A DNA stretch of 64,000 nucleotides from Mytilus trossulus (GCF_036588685.1 NC_086384.1:58882110-58946109); one strand, 5' to 3'; positions 33,500-45,840 are shown, counted from the first letter of the stretch. Made by a program: numbers and translations. The notes: a model not told the origin generated them from the sequence alone.

Positions 33500-35186
33500 G
33501 TGTACACGGCTTATTCTCATTTCGCCTTAGCTGTCAAAATCTTTATATAAAATTAATCCCATTTTGCCTTAGTACAAATTTTCAGGTAAAAAATAATTAA
33601 CTAAGGCGAAATGGGAACTTGTGTAAACAATGGAATTAAGTTACTTTTTGTTTGTATTGCAATTACTTGATATTTGTTATTTTAATGTAAAATTCTGCCA
33701 TTATACTTGTACTTTTTTCACTTATGTGATATATTTTGTAAATATATTATTAAGTCTAGTTGTTTCTTATTAGAGATGAAAAATATATTTCATTTCTGAA
33801 TCTGTATTGAATTAGCCCAAGCACAATTTTAGATTATATATTTTATTATCTTAAGATTTACAGCTTATCAGTGTTAAAACAAGAAATAACAAATTATAAT
33901 TGCAGCAAAACATGTAGACAGAGAATGTTAACTATTTTGTAAATAACTGTCCCTGACTATCCTTAGAGACCATCATAAGACACTTTTGGTGCAGTCCTAA
34001 CTTTATGACCAACTTTAAAACATCCTTAGTAAGGACCACTTTGAGAAACCCACTAAACCTAAGATATGTTGTAAGACCATTCTTAGACATGTCTTAGTCC
34101 AAGACAGCTTCGTGAAATGGGCCCCATGAAAATTAATTTCCCTATTTTTCAGCTTGTTATGTCAGCCCTCTAAGTGATTGTTTGTCCTTGATCTTTTGAT
34201 GGTTCCATGCAGGTTGGTTGTGGGTATATGCCTTCTATCCATGTCAGAATTACACGTTAATTTGGTGCAGGCATCTGTCTATGGTGCGTTTTCCAGGGAG
34301 CGTTAATTTTGGTCTAGTATTTGGTATTTGTGGGACAGTTTTTGTCTGTTATGTAGAGTGGGTTTTTTTGGTGTAGTCTCAAGTGTCTAGGCCATGGTGA
34401 ACTTTAACTGGTAATTTGGGCCAATCTTGAAGAAGTCAAGACATTGTATACTGGTATCATGGATTTTCCTTTATGCATATAATTAGCACAATTTTAAATG
34501 TTTCTTTATTTTTATACATCAAATGTTCTGTTATATATGAAAACTAGACTGTTGGAAAACATATGTTATGCTCTATTGATTTTTTTTGGTTTGTTTATAC
34601 ATTTTATATATAAGGGATAATTGAAATACGTAGATTTTTCAAATTGCATTAAATTTCTAAAATTGCAACTTTTATTAAATGAAACAAACAATATTTCAAG
34701 AGCAGCAACTTTCCTACTGACAATTGTTTTTATTGTAGATTTTTTCTGATTTCACAACTGTAAATCATAAAAATTGTCATTTTTATTAAAAGAATATAAT
34801 GTTAATGTCAATATGTTTTATCATAGATGCATTCTTTATATAATTTTTAACGTTATAGTCTTTTGTAATTCTGTACAGAATGGCTCTCTTTTTATATTTT
34901 ATATATATTTTACATTTAATGTAATGTTGTATTATATATTATTGAAAGATGAGACTTAAATAAAATATTGAATTGAATTGAAAATATTAAAATAAAAATT
35001 CAACACTTCCCTAATTACATGTTATTTACATTGTTATAAAAACACTGAGGTTTAATTTGTTTATTTAACATTTTTATCTAAATTCACATTTTGCCTTAGT
35101 TCAATTCCCATATCGCCTTAGTATTTTTTTTACCTTTTTTACCTGGAATTCACAACTAAGGCGAAATGGGAACACACCGTGTACAC
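33500..35186. mobile_element. 1.69-kb non-autonomous element with 31-bp TIRs
   Basis: The left end starts GTGTACACGG and runs to 'catttcgccttag' (33530). The right end (35156-35186) is its inverse with about four differences. Further 'cattt(t/c)gccttag' copies lie just inside both ends (near 33557, 33599, 35090 and 35110). The interior is AT-rich without coding sequence. I saw no clear target duplication. Confidence 0.65.
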
Positions 35187-35616
35187 GACCGAAAACTTGA
35201 ATCTTTCCATTTTAAACTTTCAGGTGCATAGGTAATCATTTGATAATATACATCTCTGTCCTGCGTGTCCGATAGTGATACACTAGTCATTACTGTTTAT
35301 AAATAACATTTCTGGTGTAAAGAATATTATTCATAAAAATTTAAATAATTCCAAAAAAGAGATTTGATAAAATAAAAATTTGCTTACACATTTTTTCCAA
35401 TGGTAAATTTGGGGAAATGTAAGTACTCGTTGTCAAAAGTAAAGGCCAGTTTGAAACTTACAAGAAAAATTGATTTAACAAATATATATATATATACGCA
35501 CTTCACGACCATTCTTTTATACGCCTTGATAGAAAGTTACGGAACTATAGATAGTTGCAATTTAAAATTATATACATTTTTACATTGAACATAAGAAAGA
35601 AATAAAATTGAGAATT

Positions 35617-36000
35617 GAAATGGGGAATGTATCGAAGAGGAAGCGGAAGGTCACCAACAGGTCTTCAATGCAATGTAACGAGAAATTCCCGCTCCTGGAG
35701 GTGTCCTTTAGCTGGCCCCTAAACAAATATATACAAGTTCAGTGATAATGAACACCATACTAATTTCCAAATTGTACACAAGAAACTAAAATTTAATAAT
35801 ACAAGACTAACAAAGACCAGAGGCTTCTGACTTGGGACAGGCGCAAAAAATGCGGCGGGGTTAAACATGTTTATGAGATCTCAACCCTCCCCCTATACCT
35901 CTAGCCAATGTAGTAAAGTAAACGCATAACAATACGTACATTTAAAATTCATTCAATTCAAGAAAAGTCCGAGTCTGATGTCAGAAGATGTAACCAAAGA
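35617..36000 (+). repeat. Family C repeat, long copy
   Basis: 'gaaatggggaatgtatcgaa', 'gagaaattcccgctcctgga', 'gcggcggggttaaacatgtt', 'ctcaaccctccccctatacc' and 'gtccgagtctgatgtcagaa'. The inverse copy is at 18856-19335. Confidence 0.8.
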
Positions 36001-36039
36001 AAATAAGCAAAATGACAATTAAACATAAATAAACATGCA

Positions 36040-36176
36040 ATTTGCCCCCTCCCTTTTTTGGGAAAAAAATCGGTTGCTTATATAGGGAATCACTGAACCG
36101 TGACTGGAGCGGTCCCTCTCTTAGGTCAGTCAGTGGGCCATCACTTACGAAAATTCCTGGATCCGCCACTGAGCAT
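36040..36176. repeat. Family G/H fragment ending in 'ggatccgccactg'
   Basis: 'tttgccccctccctttttt', 'cggttgcttatatagg' and 'attcctggatccgccactga'. The two overlapping ORFs on opposite strands here are artefacts. 36177-37820 is AT-rich, with no supported gene. Another family G scrap is at 37825-37915. Confidence 0.5.
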
Positions 36177-37978
36177 GTTATCATGGGATGTCGATGGACT
36201 ATTGTATACCAAAAGAAGAAGAAGAGAACCAATTTGAATTAAAAACAGGTCGATATTTAACCTGCTCTGGTTCGTCGAAGTAATGGACAAAGTAAAATCA
36301 CAGATTTCTATTTAAATAAAATTGTTCTCGAACAAAGGAAGGAATTCGTCATCACAATTGTTGGGTATAATGTATTATAATATGAACATCGTTCTGAAGT
36401 ACTGTATGCCAAATTTTCTGTTCCAACATGCACGTTATATATATGCTACTGGACGTCCCAAGAGAATTTTCTGTTCCGACATGCATGTTACCAAGAGATG
36501 TGAATATTTTCTTGGAAAAGTATTCAGTAACAAAGTTTCAAATTAATATCGGGATTTATTTTCTTTCTTGATATATTCAGTAACAGCAAAAAGAATAACT
36601 TGACTGCTTGTCCGCTAAATTGGGCTGTTCTTGCCAGATAAAAGACTTATAGTTATATAACTCGAAAAACTTTTAATTTGTATTTTTTTATTTTTTATTT
36701 TCATCACTAGATAGCTGAAATTTATTGGGAAACTTGCATTTCGGGCATATTCTTTGCTTCTTAGCTCGAATTAAAGAGTGTTATAAACTTTTTCAAATGT
36801 TGAATACGCAACCAACAAATGGAAGTTTTTAACGACCTTGACTGGCTATACAGCCCTTGCACGGTCGGCCCTGGCTTGCGCCTTTTTGGGCATTAAATAA
36901 TTTAATATGTTTACCATGTGGTAATTTAAATAATTTAGAATGATAAGAAAGTTTAATAAAAACAAAAATTTTAAAAGCAAAAATTTGGATAAATAAATGA
37001 ATAAAAAAAGTAAAAAATTTAAGATTAAGTAAATAATAAAATAATAAAAGAATATAATACGCAACCAAATCTCCAAGTATTATTTGTGTTTCTGGTAAAG
37101 GCGTTTGATTGGGTATTAGTTTGAGGTAGGCGTGTTTTCGGAAACATTCCTCCAATCAGACCAATTTGACATACATGTGTGCGCTGATGCGTGTACACTG
37201 GCTATTGTAACGGCACGTGTGACTGTCTCATATCGAAATCTGTCGAGCGTGACCAATGTTTATTGTAGAATTTTTTGTCATGTGGTCAAATTATTTGACA
37301 TACAAGTTTTAATTTGCATTTTGAAAGATTATTTTCGGAAGTTGTCCCGTATATACTATTCTAAAGTGTTAGAGAAAAAAAAACAAGACTTTAAAGGAAA
37401 GATACATATCAACGGAGAATATAACCTGAGAAAACTATACTAGTCTACTAGCATAATAGTCAAAGATATAAAACATGTATTATATGGCTCTGATATTAAA
37501 TTTAACGTGTTCTGGAAAATTTTGACAAAATATAATTGCACGAATTTTTAATCGATCGCTGACCTTTAATTCTAGAAGTGACTTGTGACTGTTATAAACA
37601 TGCAGAGACAATTCTATGCATTATGGTTTAAGTTTACAATGAACACACTATAGTTATACATTTTCCTTTTAAATATCAAATAGACAATCACCTTTCGGAT
37701 AGACTTGCTTTTTCTTTCTTTTCGTAAAAATTATCATTCGTCCATTTAGAGACATAAATTACAAGTTATATATGTCTCTGCATGGTTTATTATATTTGAT
37801 TACTTCAAAAATGCTTCAAAATACTTTGAGCCTGTATTGGGGTCCCAACCGATCACACAAAAAAAAAGGGGCGAGTTCCAACTATATGTCCCCGTTCAAA
37901 TGCATTGATCGTCTTATAAGTTTATGACTCAACGGTTTCCTCCAACAATATGGTTTGATAAATTTCTTTCGAAGTTCA

Positions 37979-38110
37979 TTACTTTTCACATACTAAAATA
38001 AAATGATATTCATCTTCAATTACTTGTTTATCACACATAATACAAAATCTCGGATATGTCTCAATATTATAAAATCGACAAGTTTTATAGCATGAAAAAT
38101 GTGTGTAACT
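37979..38110 (-). pseudogene. Retroelement 3'-end zinc-knuckle-like fragment
   Basis: Minus-strand peptide YPRFCIMCDKQVIEDEYHFI then LVCEK matches the C-x2-C ... E-D-E-x-H-F-x(3)-C pattern found after the reverse transcriptase in many non-LTR retrotransposons. No reverse transcriptase is attached, so it is a truncated relic. It sits inside the CACTA element. Confidence 0.5.
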
Positions 38111-38239
38111 GATTTTACGTTGACTTGGACTGCGAATTTGAAAATAATATATTTGTGAAATCACATTCTACAAGATGACATATTTTGTAAGTACGTTTAA
38201 TATACTCTATAACCTTTAATTCTAATTATAGTATCTTTG

Positions 38240-38390
38240 AAATGCATTTTATAGCGGACTATGGGGTATGGGCTTTGCTCATTGTTGACGGTCGTACGGT
38301 GACATATAGTTGTTAATGTCTGTGTAATTTTGGTTTCTTTTGGACAGTTGTCTCATTCGCAATCATACCACATCTTCTCTTTTATATTTA
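38240..38390 (-). repeat. Family B repeat
   Basis: 'ttttatagcggactatgggg', 'tttgctcattgttgacggtc' and 'cgcaatcataccacatcttc'. The plus ORF at 38759-38965 downstream is not recognised. Confidence 0.85.
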
Positions 38391-39317
38391 TATAGCTATT
38401 ACTTGCAACTGCCACATGTACATGTTCTAGACTCGTGTCGCTGAAAGAGGTCTCCTTTCAAGTTTGAAAATAGGTGGAAAAAGCCACACCCACTTATAAG
38501 ATATATACATGCTCTCAGTCTGACTGTTTCATTTTGAACAAACGAGTGAAAGTCCAGCGCCATGTAGAACAAAATAGTTTCAAGATTCATTTATCATTAT
38601 CATGATCTTGACCTGCATGGATATATGCATTTAACTTGCAACTGTACGGTTAAACAAACCGGTTATTGATGGCTGCACAAAAATCTTTAACCTCAGACAA
38701 AACATGAAATTAACTGTTCAGGAAAAACGAAGTCCATCTAGTAGTAAAATACGGAAAAATGAAAATAAAAATATGCAAAATTTTCCCCTGGATACTGTGT
38801 TTTGGACATAAAGAAGCCAATGTCCCAATTTCCCGAAATTCCATTATGTTTGACAACGATTTTGATGTAAAACAAAACTTTAACCACAGACTGAACCTAA
38901 ATGCTGAATTAGTCGGCGTGAATGCTGACGACGGAACCTTTATTTTTTACCAATTAATTAAATGAAATTGCGCCATATTTACCTGTAAATATTTTTTTAC
39001 CTATAGCAAAAGAAAAGCAAATGGTATGTTGTCAGAGCTACCTTAAAAAAATAATAAATCCAGAGCTCTTCAAAATTGAAGAAGAAAACTAAGAAAAGAA
39101 AGATTTAAAATATGTGCGTCAGTAAATGTATATAGAGAGAAGAAAACTTCACCGGCTCAACTTAAATTCCAGCCGAATTTCACTGAATAGTGGATGCTAT
39201 TGGTGTTGTTACAAACAAAGATGATGACTTTGTATTGTGTAACGATCCAGAAAGCGGGATCATTTTATTAGGATGCAAAGCTAATTTAAAATTTAAAATT
39301 TCTGTGTACAATTTCAG

Positions 39318-39480
39318 AGGAAGTTTTTGCTGGTATCTATAAAATTTGTCCAAAATATTTCAAACAACTTTATACTATACATGCATGGCTTCAAGATAGG
39401 ACATGATATATGTGTCTATTCTCAACTACAAATACCAGCCTTTAGTTCAATGATGTACAGAGACATTTTAAGGTGTAACT
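39318..39480 (+). pseudogene. Mutator-like (MULE) transposase core fragment
   Basis: The plus strand reads AGIYKICPKYFKQLYTIH, then a frameshift to GFKIGHDICVYSQLQIPAFS. MULE transposases have DGTFKxCPxxFxQLYTIHG followed by a hydrophobic VPLVYxLLPNK segment, so the match is good, but the first catalytic Asp is replaced by Ala (AGIY for DGTF). It is dead and lies inside the CACTA element. Confidence 0.55.
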
Positions 39481-39634
39481 GTGTATATTTATACAAGTGA
39501 ACGTTTTAATTCAGCATACTTTTTGTTATTAAAATTACTTTAACTCCGCCAGTCGGTAAACTGCCGATCCCGAGCCCGGATAAAGAAGGAGGGAAGTCAA
39601 TCATTTAGTTATTTTATATAAATAAAAAAAAATT

Positions 39635-39760
39635 GGCGCAATTAGATGATTATTTTATTGGCGCAAATGATACCTATAGTTTTGAAAATTAAGTGGCGCC
39701 AAAGAAGTATTGGCGCAATTAAGTTGTGGCGCAAATAAGTTACTTTTTGGCACAAATAGA
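39635..39760. repeat. Cluster of GGCGCAA(A/T)T motifs
   Basis: 'ttggcgcaatt', 'ttggcgcaaatga', 'agtggcgccaaag', 'ttggcgcaattaa', 'tggcgcaaataag' and 'tggcacaaatag' occur within 125 bp in an otherwise AT-rich stretch. They are probably subterminal repeats of a small transposon. Confidence 0.5.
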
Positions 39761-40013
39761 TATCACCCGAAATAATAGCTTAAACCCTTTCAAACTATTC
39801 TATTAATCTCTCCATGCCATATGGCATAGGTTATGACTAGCCCTCGGGGAAAAACAGTCAAATGAATGGATAATTATTACAAGTTAGTGTATTCCCGACA
39901 AAAAATGACAATTACCAAATTCGTTCATTACGTGTAAATGAATGCATTTTGTAAAAACATTAAATCTGTATTTATATAACTGTACAAATCACCCATGCAG
40001 AAACATATATACA

Positions 40014-40430
40014 CATGGAAAAAAGTATTGCAACACCTTAATTTTTTAAAACATGAAAAATTAGTCTCTTATTTTGGATGGAATATGATAAAATATTTGT
40101 AAAATAATATTGAAACGTAGTTAATGATAACACTGGCTTTAAATCGAACAAAAAATGTATGAAAAAAAAGGTTTTTTCGAACTAAAATTTTTATAACAAA
40201 ATGAAGTGTTTTTTGTACAAAAAAATGCATTTTACAAGTTTTACTGTAGACGAACTTTACAATGTCAGACATTTCAAAATTAATCTTTAGAAGATTGTTC
40301 ACATCATGGTTGGTCGTTATACGCTAAAGAATTAGTACTTTGAGCGCAGCTTCCATTCAATACGACGAAAGCAAGCGATCCATGGTAAAAAAGACATTTA
40401 AAGGGCACATATTTATCTTTCGTCTGACAG
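40014..40430 (+). mobile_element. Possible mariner/Tc1-type end with decayed gene start
   Basis: 'ggaaaaaagtattgcaacac' resembles the ends of many mariner/Tc1 elements, and 'catggttggtcg' about 290 bp inside resembles the usual transposase start. Coding is lost after MVGRY. No right end was found. 40431-41960 is AT-rich with no supported gene. Confidence 0.3.
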
Positions 40431-41964
40431 CACGTATACACCGCAGTTATCGTGAATTATATAAACATATAAAAAAAAAAATAACATTATTTTTTTTAGA
40501 CAAAACAGAGAAAAGAACTGATAAGTGCGGGTATTCCATGCGCCTTGCCTCCTTTATGTTTCGATATTTTAGAAATTAATTATTCTTTTATCTATTATAA
40601 CACGTGAAAACTACACCGGTGAGTTCCATATATGTCTTCAACTTACAGCTGGTCCTGAAAATGCATGAAATATTTGCCACTGGACTTTTAACAACCAACA
40701 ATCAATCACACTACAACTTAAAGTATATATAGTAGTGAAATACAAAATGAATATTATAATGATACAATTAGCAAAATAAATAGAATACAAATACACACTA
40801 CTTTATTTAACTGACATAATTTAAAGGAATACTCTGTAAACTATATAAGTAGAGAAGCGAAAAGTTTCTTTTGAATACTTAACAAACTTCCGAACAGTTC
40901 ATGTTTTTTTGCTCAATTTAAAATCTTGAAAACATAAGCATGTATATTAAAAACTGACGATCAGACATCACTAATACGTGTATACACAAATTCATTAATT
41001 CTTTATTAACGTTTAGCCCTACGGCACCTTTCTATTAAGAATGATGATGAGAGTAATTGTAATATATAATAGGCATGTACTTTCTTACGTTACGGATCAT
41101 TGATTTTGTTACCTGTTGACCCGGTTGATTACTAGCACGTGCCATCGAACTCAACCATTTTAACTAAAATAGATTTTGTTTAAGTTAACCATGTTAACGC
41201 CATATGTATACTAAGTACAGTATACCTATCATATGGATTAGAAAATGCATATTATACGGTGATACTTTAACACTGTCCCGACAGAGACTGAATGAATGCA
41301 GTATGATGATCAGGTTTCGGGATCCGAGAAGTCTTTTTTCGAATTTCCGGATGTCGGGAATATTTTTTTCCAACTTAAATAGAGTAAATCTCACTAAATT
41401 AATACACATGCAAACAAAAAGCAACAGCTTCAACGGTTAACTAGGACATATATCAACAGAAAACGAATTAAAGCAAATGTCATACATAAAACCAAAATAT
41501 GCATGTGTTAATTTGCCTCCGGTGCATTTCTGTGGATCCTTAACTTTTTTAGGTTACGTTTAGGATTTTCCGTTACAAATCTTCAAATACGAAAAACATT
41601 TTCACCGGTGTTCACAACATTTTAAGGTTTATGGCATACATTCTGGTGTGTATACAATTAACATGCGTCCTTGCATTTAATTACCAATATACATTTATAT
41701 AAACTAACATTTATTAAAAAATAAACAACATATATAGACGAATAATTTATTAGTTCCTCGACAAAACAAGAAAAGAAATAAAGAATCAACAGAAGATTTA
41801 ATTTTTCTTTGTAATTAATCAAAATAATACTTCAAACAAATCCTAATATAAAAAAAAAACATATATACAAAATAATCTAAAATGCATTATCGAGTAGAAG
41901 GGGCGCAACTCGTGTTATCAAACCGGTATACTAAACGGATCTAAACAGGGTCTGAACATGTTGA

Positions 41965-42213
41965 ACGTAATTTTGTATCAATGGTCTGTTTTGGTCTGAC
42001 ACGGTCTTAACGGGTCTAAACAACCCGCTAGACGATTCAGTCTTTTCCGTCTTGATACGCCTTAACGAACTGATTTACCTGATGAGGCTATCGATCTGAA
42101 CGGCGACTAAACGATCTGAAATATCTGGACGAATTTCTCTAGCGGTAAATCCAGTCAATCAAGATGTGATCAGACCAAAATGGCCGTTTCAGACTGAAAT
42201 CGGGCTTCTAGTG
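41965..42213 (-). repeat. CACTA element right terminal inverted repeat
   Basis: Inverse of 25606-25854, ending GGGCTTCTAGTG. It is followed by the TTA duplication at 42214-42216. Confidence 0.9.
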
Positions 42214-42349
42214 TTAGCATCTGACCAATCGTTAGTGTTTTTTCCTGAGAATAAGAGTCGGTTGTTATATGTACCAATAAACATGTGGCTGCGAATGATT
42301 TTTACTGCTTTATTAATCTGCATTTAGTTTGAGTCAAAGTCATCATTAC

Positions 42350-42945
42350 CTGCTTTCTGAAGAAAGTGTCCTTTATCATCTTTGAAATTAATTTTCTGAC
42401 CCTTGTTGTCATTCCTGAACATCAGGTAAATAAGCAAGTATTATATATAAGAAGTTGTTGTATGAGTGCCATTTAGACAACTCTCCATCCAAGTCAAACA
42501 TGTGAAAGCTCTCTCACAGGCAAACAACCCATAACTGTGTATTCTTTTATCTTGTACTACCACTCTGTCTTCAATGTCAACACCTAGATTCCTTATTTAC
42601 CTAGAATAAACCTGACATCTTGAAAACTGGTGCTAAATCTTCCTCAGGTATGGAATCTTTAATGTAACTGATGAATTCAGCTAATGCGATTCCATGGCTT
42701 ATTCGTATGTCTCTTCCTTATTCAGTCTCGACTTTTGATGCCTTTTGATAAAGATTAGCAAGACAAGGATATTTTGTTTCTTTTACAATTAGGTCCCCAG
42801 CACTGATCGTCTCTAATAAAGTTGTATCTTGAAGCTTTAGTACACTTGACAAATAGGGATAACAACATTACTTGTTGTTTCTCTGTGAATGTTTTTTATC
42901 TGGTCTATACGAACCACAAAAGAAACATGCACATTCTTTCATTGC
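42350..42945 (-). pseudogene. Transposon-associated protein gene, N-terminal part (degenerate)
   Basis: From 42945 downward on the minus strand: ECACFFCGSYRPDKKHSQRN (a Cys-rich start), a stop, then LQDTTLLETISAGDLIVKET, NLYQKASKVETE, a stop, and RISHGIALAEFISYIKDSIP. A family A scrap (42450-42530) interrupts it, and a further weak piece (LMFRNDNKGQK) lies at 42350-42430. The order C-x2-C, SAGD, KY and IALAE-x-YI is that of the N-terminus of the family seen at 24440-25437. Confidence 0.65.
42446..42530 (+). repeat. Family A scrap
   Basis: 'gttgtatgagtgccatttag', 'acaactctccatccaagtc', then 'gaaagctctctcacaggcaa'. The middle of the repeat is missing. Confidence 0.75.
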
Positions 42946-43274
42946 TATTTCACATGGATAGCTGATGCGGGTGAGTTTCCAGCTCCGATTGGCTGTTTTT
43001 TTTTACATCTGTACCCTTGTTATGCCCTTTTTTTTTTTATCTCTCTTTGGTTTTGTTGAATTAAGATGGCAGGTGTTATGCCATGTGGCATTGTTTTTGT
43101 ACATACTATGTGGAAGCCCACTGCCATCACATTTTGTATTCAGATTGGTCGTAGACAGTAAACATGGACGTTCTTTGCATTTTACGAGATTTTCCGCAAA
43201 ATTTACATATTTGGTACCAAAACTGAAACACTTTGCATCTATTCGTCTGTTATATTATGACAAACTATACAGTT

Positions 43275-43665
43275 CAAATTGAGAATGGACATGGGGAATA
43301 TGTCAAAATGACAACTCCCGAACAGAGAGCAGACAACAGCTGAAGTCCACCAATGGGTGTTAAATGCAGCGAGAAATTCTCGCACTAGGAGGTGGTCCTC
43401 AGCTGGCCCCTATATACATTTGTTTACTATAGTTCAGTGAAATTGGACGTCACACTAAACCCCAAAACATATAAATAAACTAAAATAAAGTCCAGTCAGC
43501 GGACAATACCCGAAGGTAACCAATGGGTGTTCAATGCAGCGAGAAATTCCCACACCCGGAGGTGGTCCTCAGCTGGCCCCTATATAAAATTGTATTCTTC
43601 AGTGAAAACGGACGTCACACTAAAAACAAAACATAGAAATGAACTAAAATAAAGTCCAGTCAACC
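43275..43665 (+). repeat. Family C repeat with internal tandem duplication
   Basis: 'accaatgggtgtt(a/c)aatgcagcg', 'aggtggtcctcagctggccc' and 'gacgtcacactaaa' occur twice, about 170 bp apart. The head 'gacatggggaatatgtcaaa' occurs once. 43666-44705 has no recognised feature. Confidence 0.8.
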
Positions 43666-44711
43666 TCTTTATCATTTGGGAAGATCTTCCTGGTCTTTGA
43701 TCATCTGATGTCTCATTAAGTTTAAATCTTCAAGAGCTCATCTTTGAACTGTTTTTGAGACTCTTGAACTATAACGTGTATGTCTATCTTTATTACAAAA
43801 AGTGAAACAATATTATTCACCACAAATGAATTTTAACGATCTCCAAAGAAAATAAATGCATGAATTTATTACACCCTTCTTCAAACTTTTTTGCAAATTA
43901 GTCGACTTCTTTTATGCTTGAATTTTAACACGAAATTTCGAACGGAAGTTGACCAAACGTTACCAAATGTTGCTTCAACTTTATAAACAACACTGAAAAA
44001 CATTTTATTTTATTCAGATCAAATTAAAACATCAGTTCTTAGACTTGTAGTTTAAACTAAAAATTGTGAAAGATAATTAAAAAAGTTGAAATTTAAACAT
44101 ACATCCGCCATTTTGGATTTTACCGGAAGTTAACTATATTTCCAGCCTTAATTTTAATGCGCAGTATGTCAACAAATAGTCCATTTTAGATTTTGTTATT
44201 AATCATGATAAAATATATAGAAGAAAGATATGTTGGTACTTATTATAAACATGCGCATTTGCCAAATTGGTAAAGCTGTGGTATTTGCATATACAAAAAC
44301 ATTATTGTTATAAGTTTACACGTTTTGCTATTGCTGGGGCCAAATAACACCATCCACCAAACCTCACTTAAATGTATGTCTTGATTATTCCTGTGTTAAT
44401 TGTCTTCTTACTTAACATCACGATAAATCTGACAGTAAACGTATGTGTAAACAATAATCAAAAGAGATATATTTGTGGAAAACGCATTAACTTGAAAAAC
44501 TTTTATAGTCATCAATCAAACTAATTCTTGTAAGTCTGAATAAAGGAATGCCACCCTTCCTAGTTGTTCCCTGGATATAAAGTAGAATATTCGAAAGACA
44601 AGACTATTGAGTTATAACACCATTTATACAAAAAAGTCATGTTGTAGTAACAAATAAAAAACGATTAGACGATAAAGGTTCAAATGGAGAATATTTAAAT
44701 ATTCATACTAC

Positions 44712-44769
44712 CTGGATTTTGGTCATCTTGTGTAGTGTTGATTTTCGCTTTGTCGGGAATCTCTTTAAG
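44712..44769 (-). CDS. Linker exon of the Roc-COR-propeller gene
   Basis: 58 bp bounded by tttgttttcAG on the acceptor side and CCAG|GTAGTATG on the donor side. It encodes LKEIPDKAKINTTQDDQNP plus one base. It begins in phase 0, as required by the COR exon, and ends with one base, as required by the propeller exon. The content is a hydrophilic linker with no domain. Its short length makes it less certain than its neighbours, but three independent signals agree. Confidence 0.65.
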
Positions 44770-44959
44770 CTGAAAACAAAATAAAAGAAGTTTAATTGAA
44801 TACTAAAACAACATAATTACAATATAGCTTTACTATTCATAATGTTTTACTGAACATCTAACAAGTATGATAATTAGGGAGGTTATGCAAAAATAAAACT
44901 GTAAGGTATCTTATAAAACTACATGTAAACTTGTTGCCAATATAGTTACTGCATATGTA

Positions 44960-45790
44960 TGCTTTACTGTTTTGGTGATCAGTCAGTAGTCAGTAATCCG
45001 TCACTGATAGGTAAAGTTCATATCACCAAGCCGTCACTGATAAGACAAGTTGATATCACCAAGCCGTCAAACTTATAATGGGAAGACTGGCTGATCGGTG
45101 TTTTTGGATTGAACTTTACTTATTACTGCCTCTGGATTGATACGTCTGCTGGGGGACATTTTGACCACGATTATAATTAGCCTAGCATTACCCTAGTAGC
45201 CAGTATTTTGATACTTGCATGAAAATACGAATATTGATTTGATTTGAATGCTGTTATAAAATTTCGGAAGAATTTTAAATCAAGGAATGTATCTCCCTAG
45301 TGCCTAGCCATGTCCAGCTTTTGCTTCACTGGTGCAGTAAAATGAGTACCGTTATTGTTTATGTTATTAGTAAGCACTGGATCTATACTTTAGCTGGTGT
45401 CTTTTGCCTAGTTCAGGCATAGAAATTTTTATATTAACTGATATTGTCTCATTGAAGTGGCGTTTAACAATTTTGAAATCATTTTAAGGAATGTATTATC
45501 CTCATGCATAGCTTCTTGTACGAGTTAAAATACCTTTTTGGTTTTATCAGCTGTTACACTTTTGTATTCGGTTTTTGATTTTCAAATATAAATTGGTCTC
45601 GAGCATACTTGATTGTCGAAATGCAGATCTGGTGTAGTTAAATAGGTGCTGTTAATGTTCACTGGGTTACTACATTTGTACCACTGGATTGATATATCTA
45701 ATGGACTTTTAGTCCCAAAAGACATCATGAGACCACTCGCCAGTACTTCAGATTTATTGATCGGTCTCTAAGATCAGCACAGTAGTTTGG
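44960..45790 (+). repeat. Family J interspersed repeat sequences
   Basis: 'ctggattgatacgtctgctg', 'cctagtagccagtattttga', 'ttcactggtgcagtaaaat' and 'gagaccactcgccagtactt' belong to a bivalve repeat with several sub-blocks. Other pieces are at 46995-47150 (inverse, 'acgggcgtttcgtctaca') and 54510-54600. Confidence 0.55.
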
Positions 45791-45840
45791 AAAATACACC
45801 AAATGTGAGAATTGACGATGAGCAAAGAGACGACCTATGT

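Larger units (their letters stand above)
25606..42213. mobile_element. 16.6-kb CACTA (EnSpm) DNA transposon in the last intron
   Basis: The left terminus CACTAGAAGCCCGATTTCAG and the right terminus CTGAAATCGGGCTTCTAGTG are exact inverses. The terminal inverted repeats extend 249 bp (25606-25854 and 41965-42213) with only a few mismatches. They carry clustered 'cagatcg', 'cagacc' and 'tctgaa' motifs typical of CACTA subterminal repeats. The 3-bp TTA duplication is exact. These three traits together are diagnostic of the superfamily. No CACTA transposase was recognised. The interior holds MITEs, family B, C, D and G repeats, a LINE scrap and a MULE-like transposase relic, so it is either non-autonomous or heavily overwritten. 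It lies inside the 23.4-kb last intron of the Roc-COR-propeller gene. Confidence 0.85.

Noticed and set aside
36829..37155. Minus-strand ORFs of 76-108 codons
   Set aside because: Hydrophobic low-complexity translation of AT-rich sequence, with no family match or splice context.
42965..43282. 105-codon plus-strand ORF
   Set aside because: It lies next to the degenerate transposon gene and runs into a family C repeat. No recognisable protein features.
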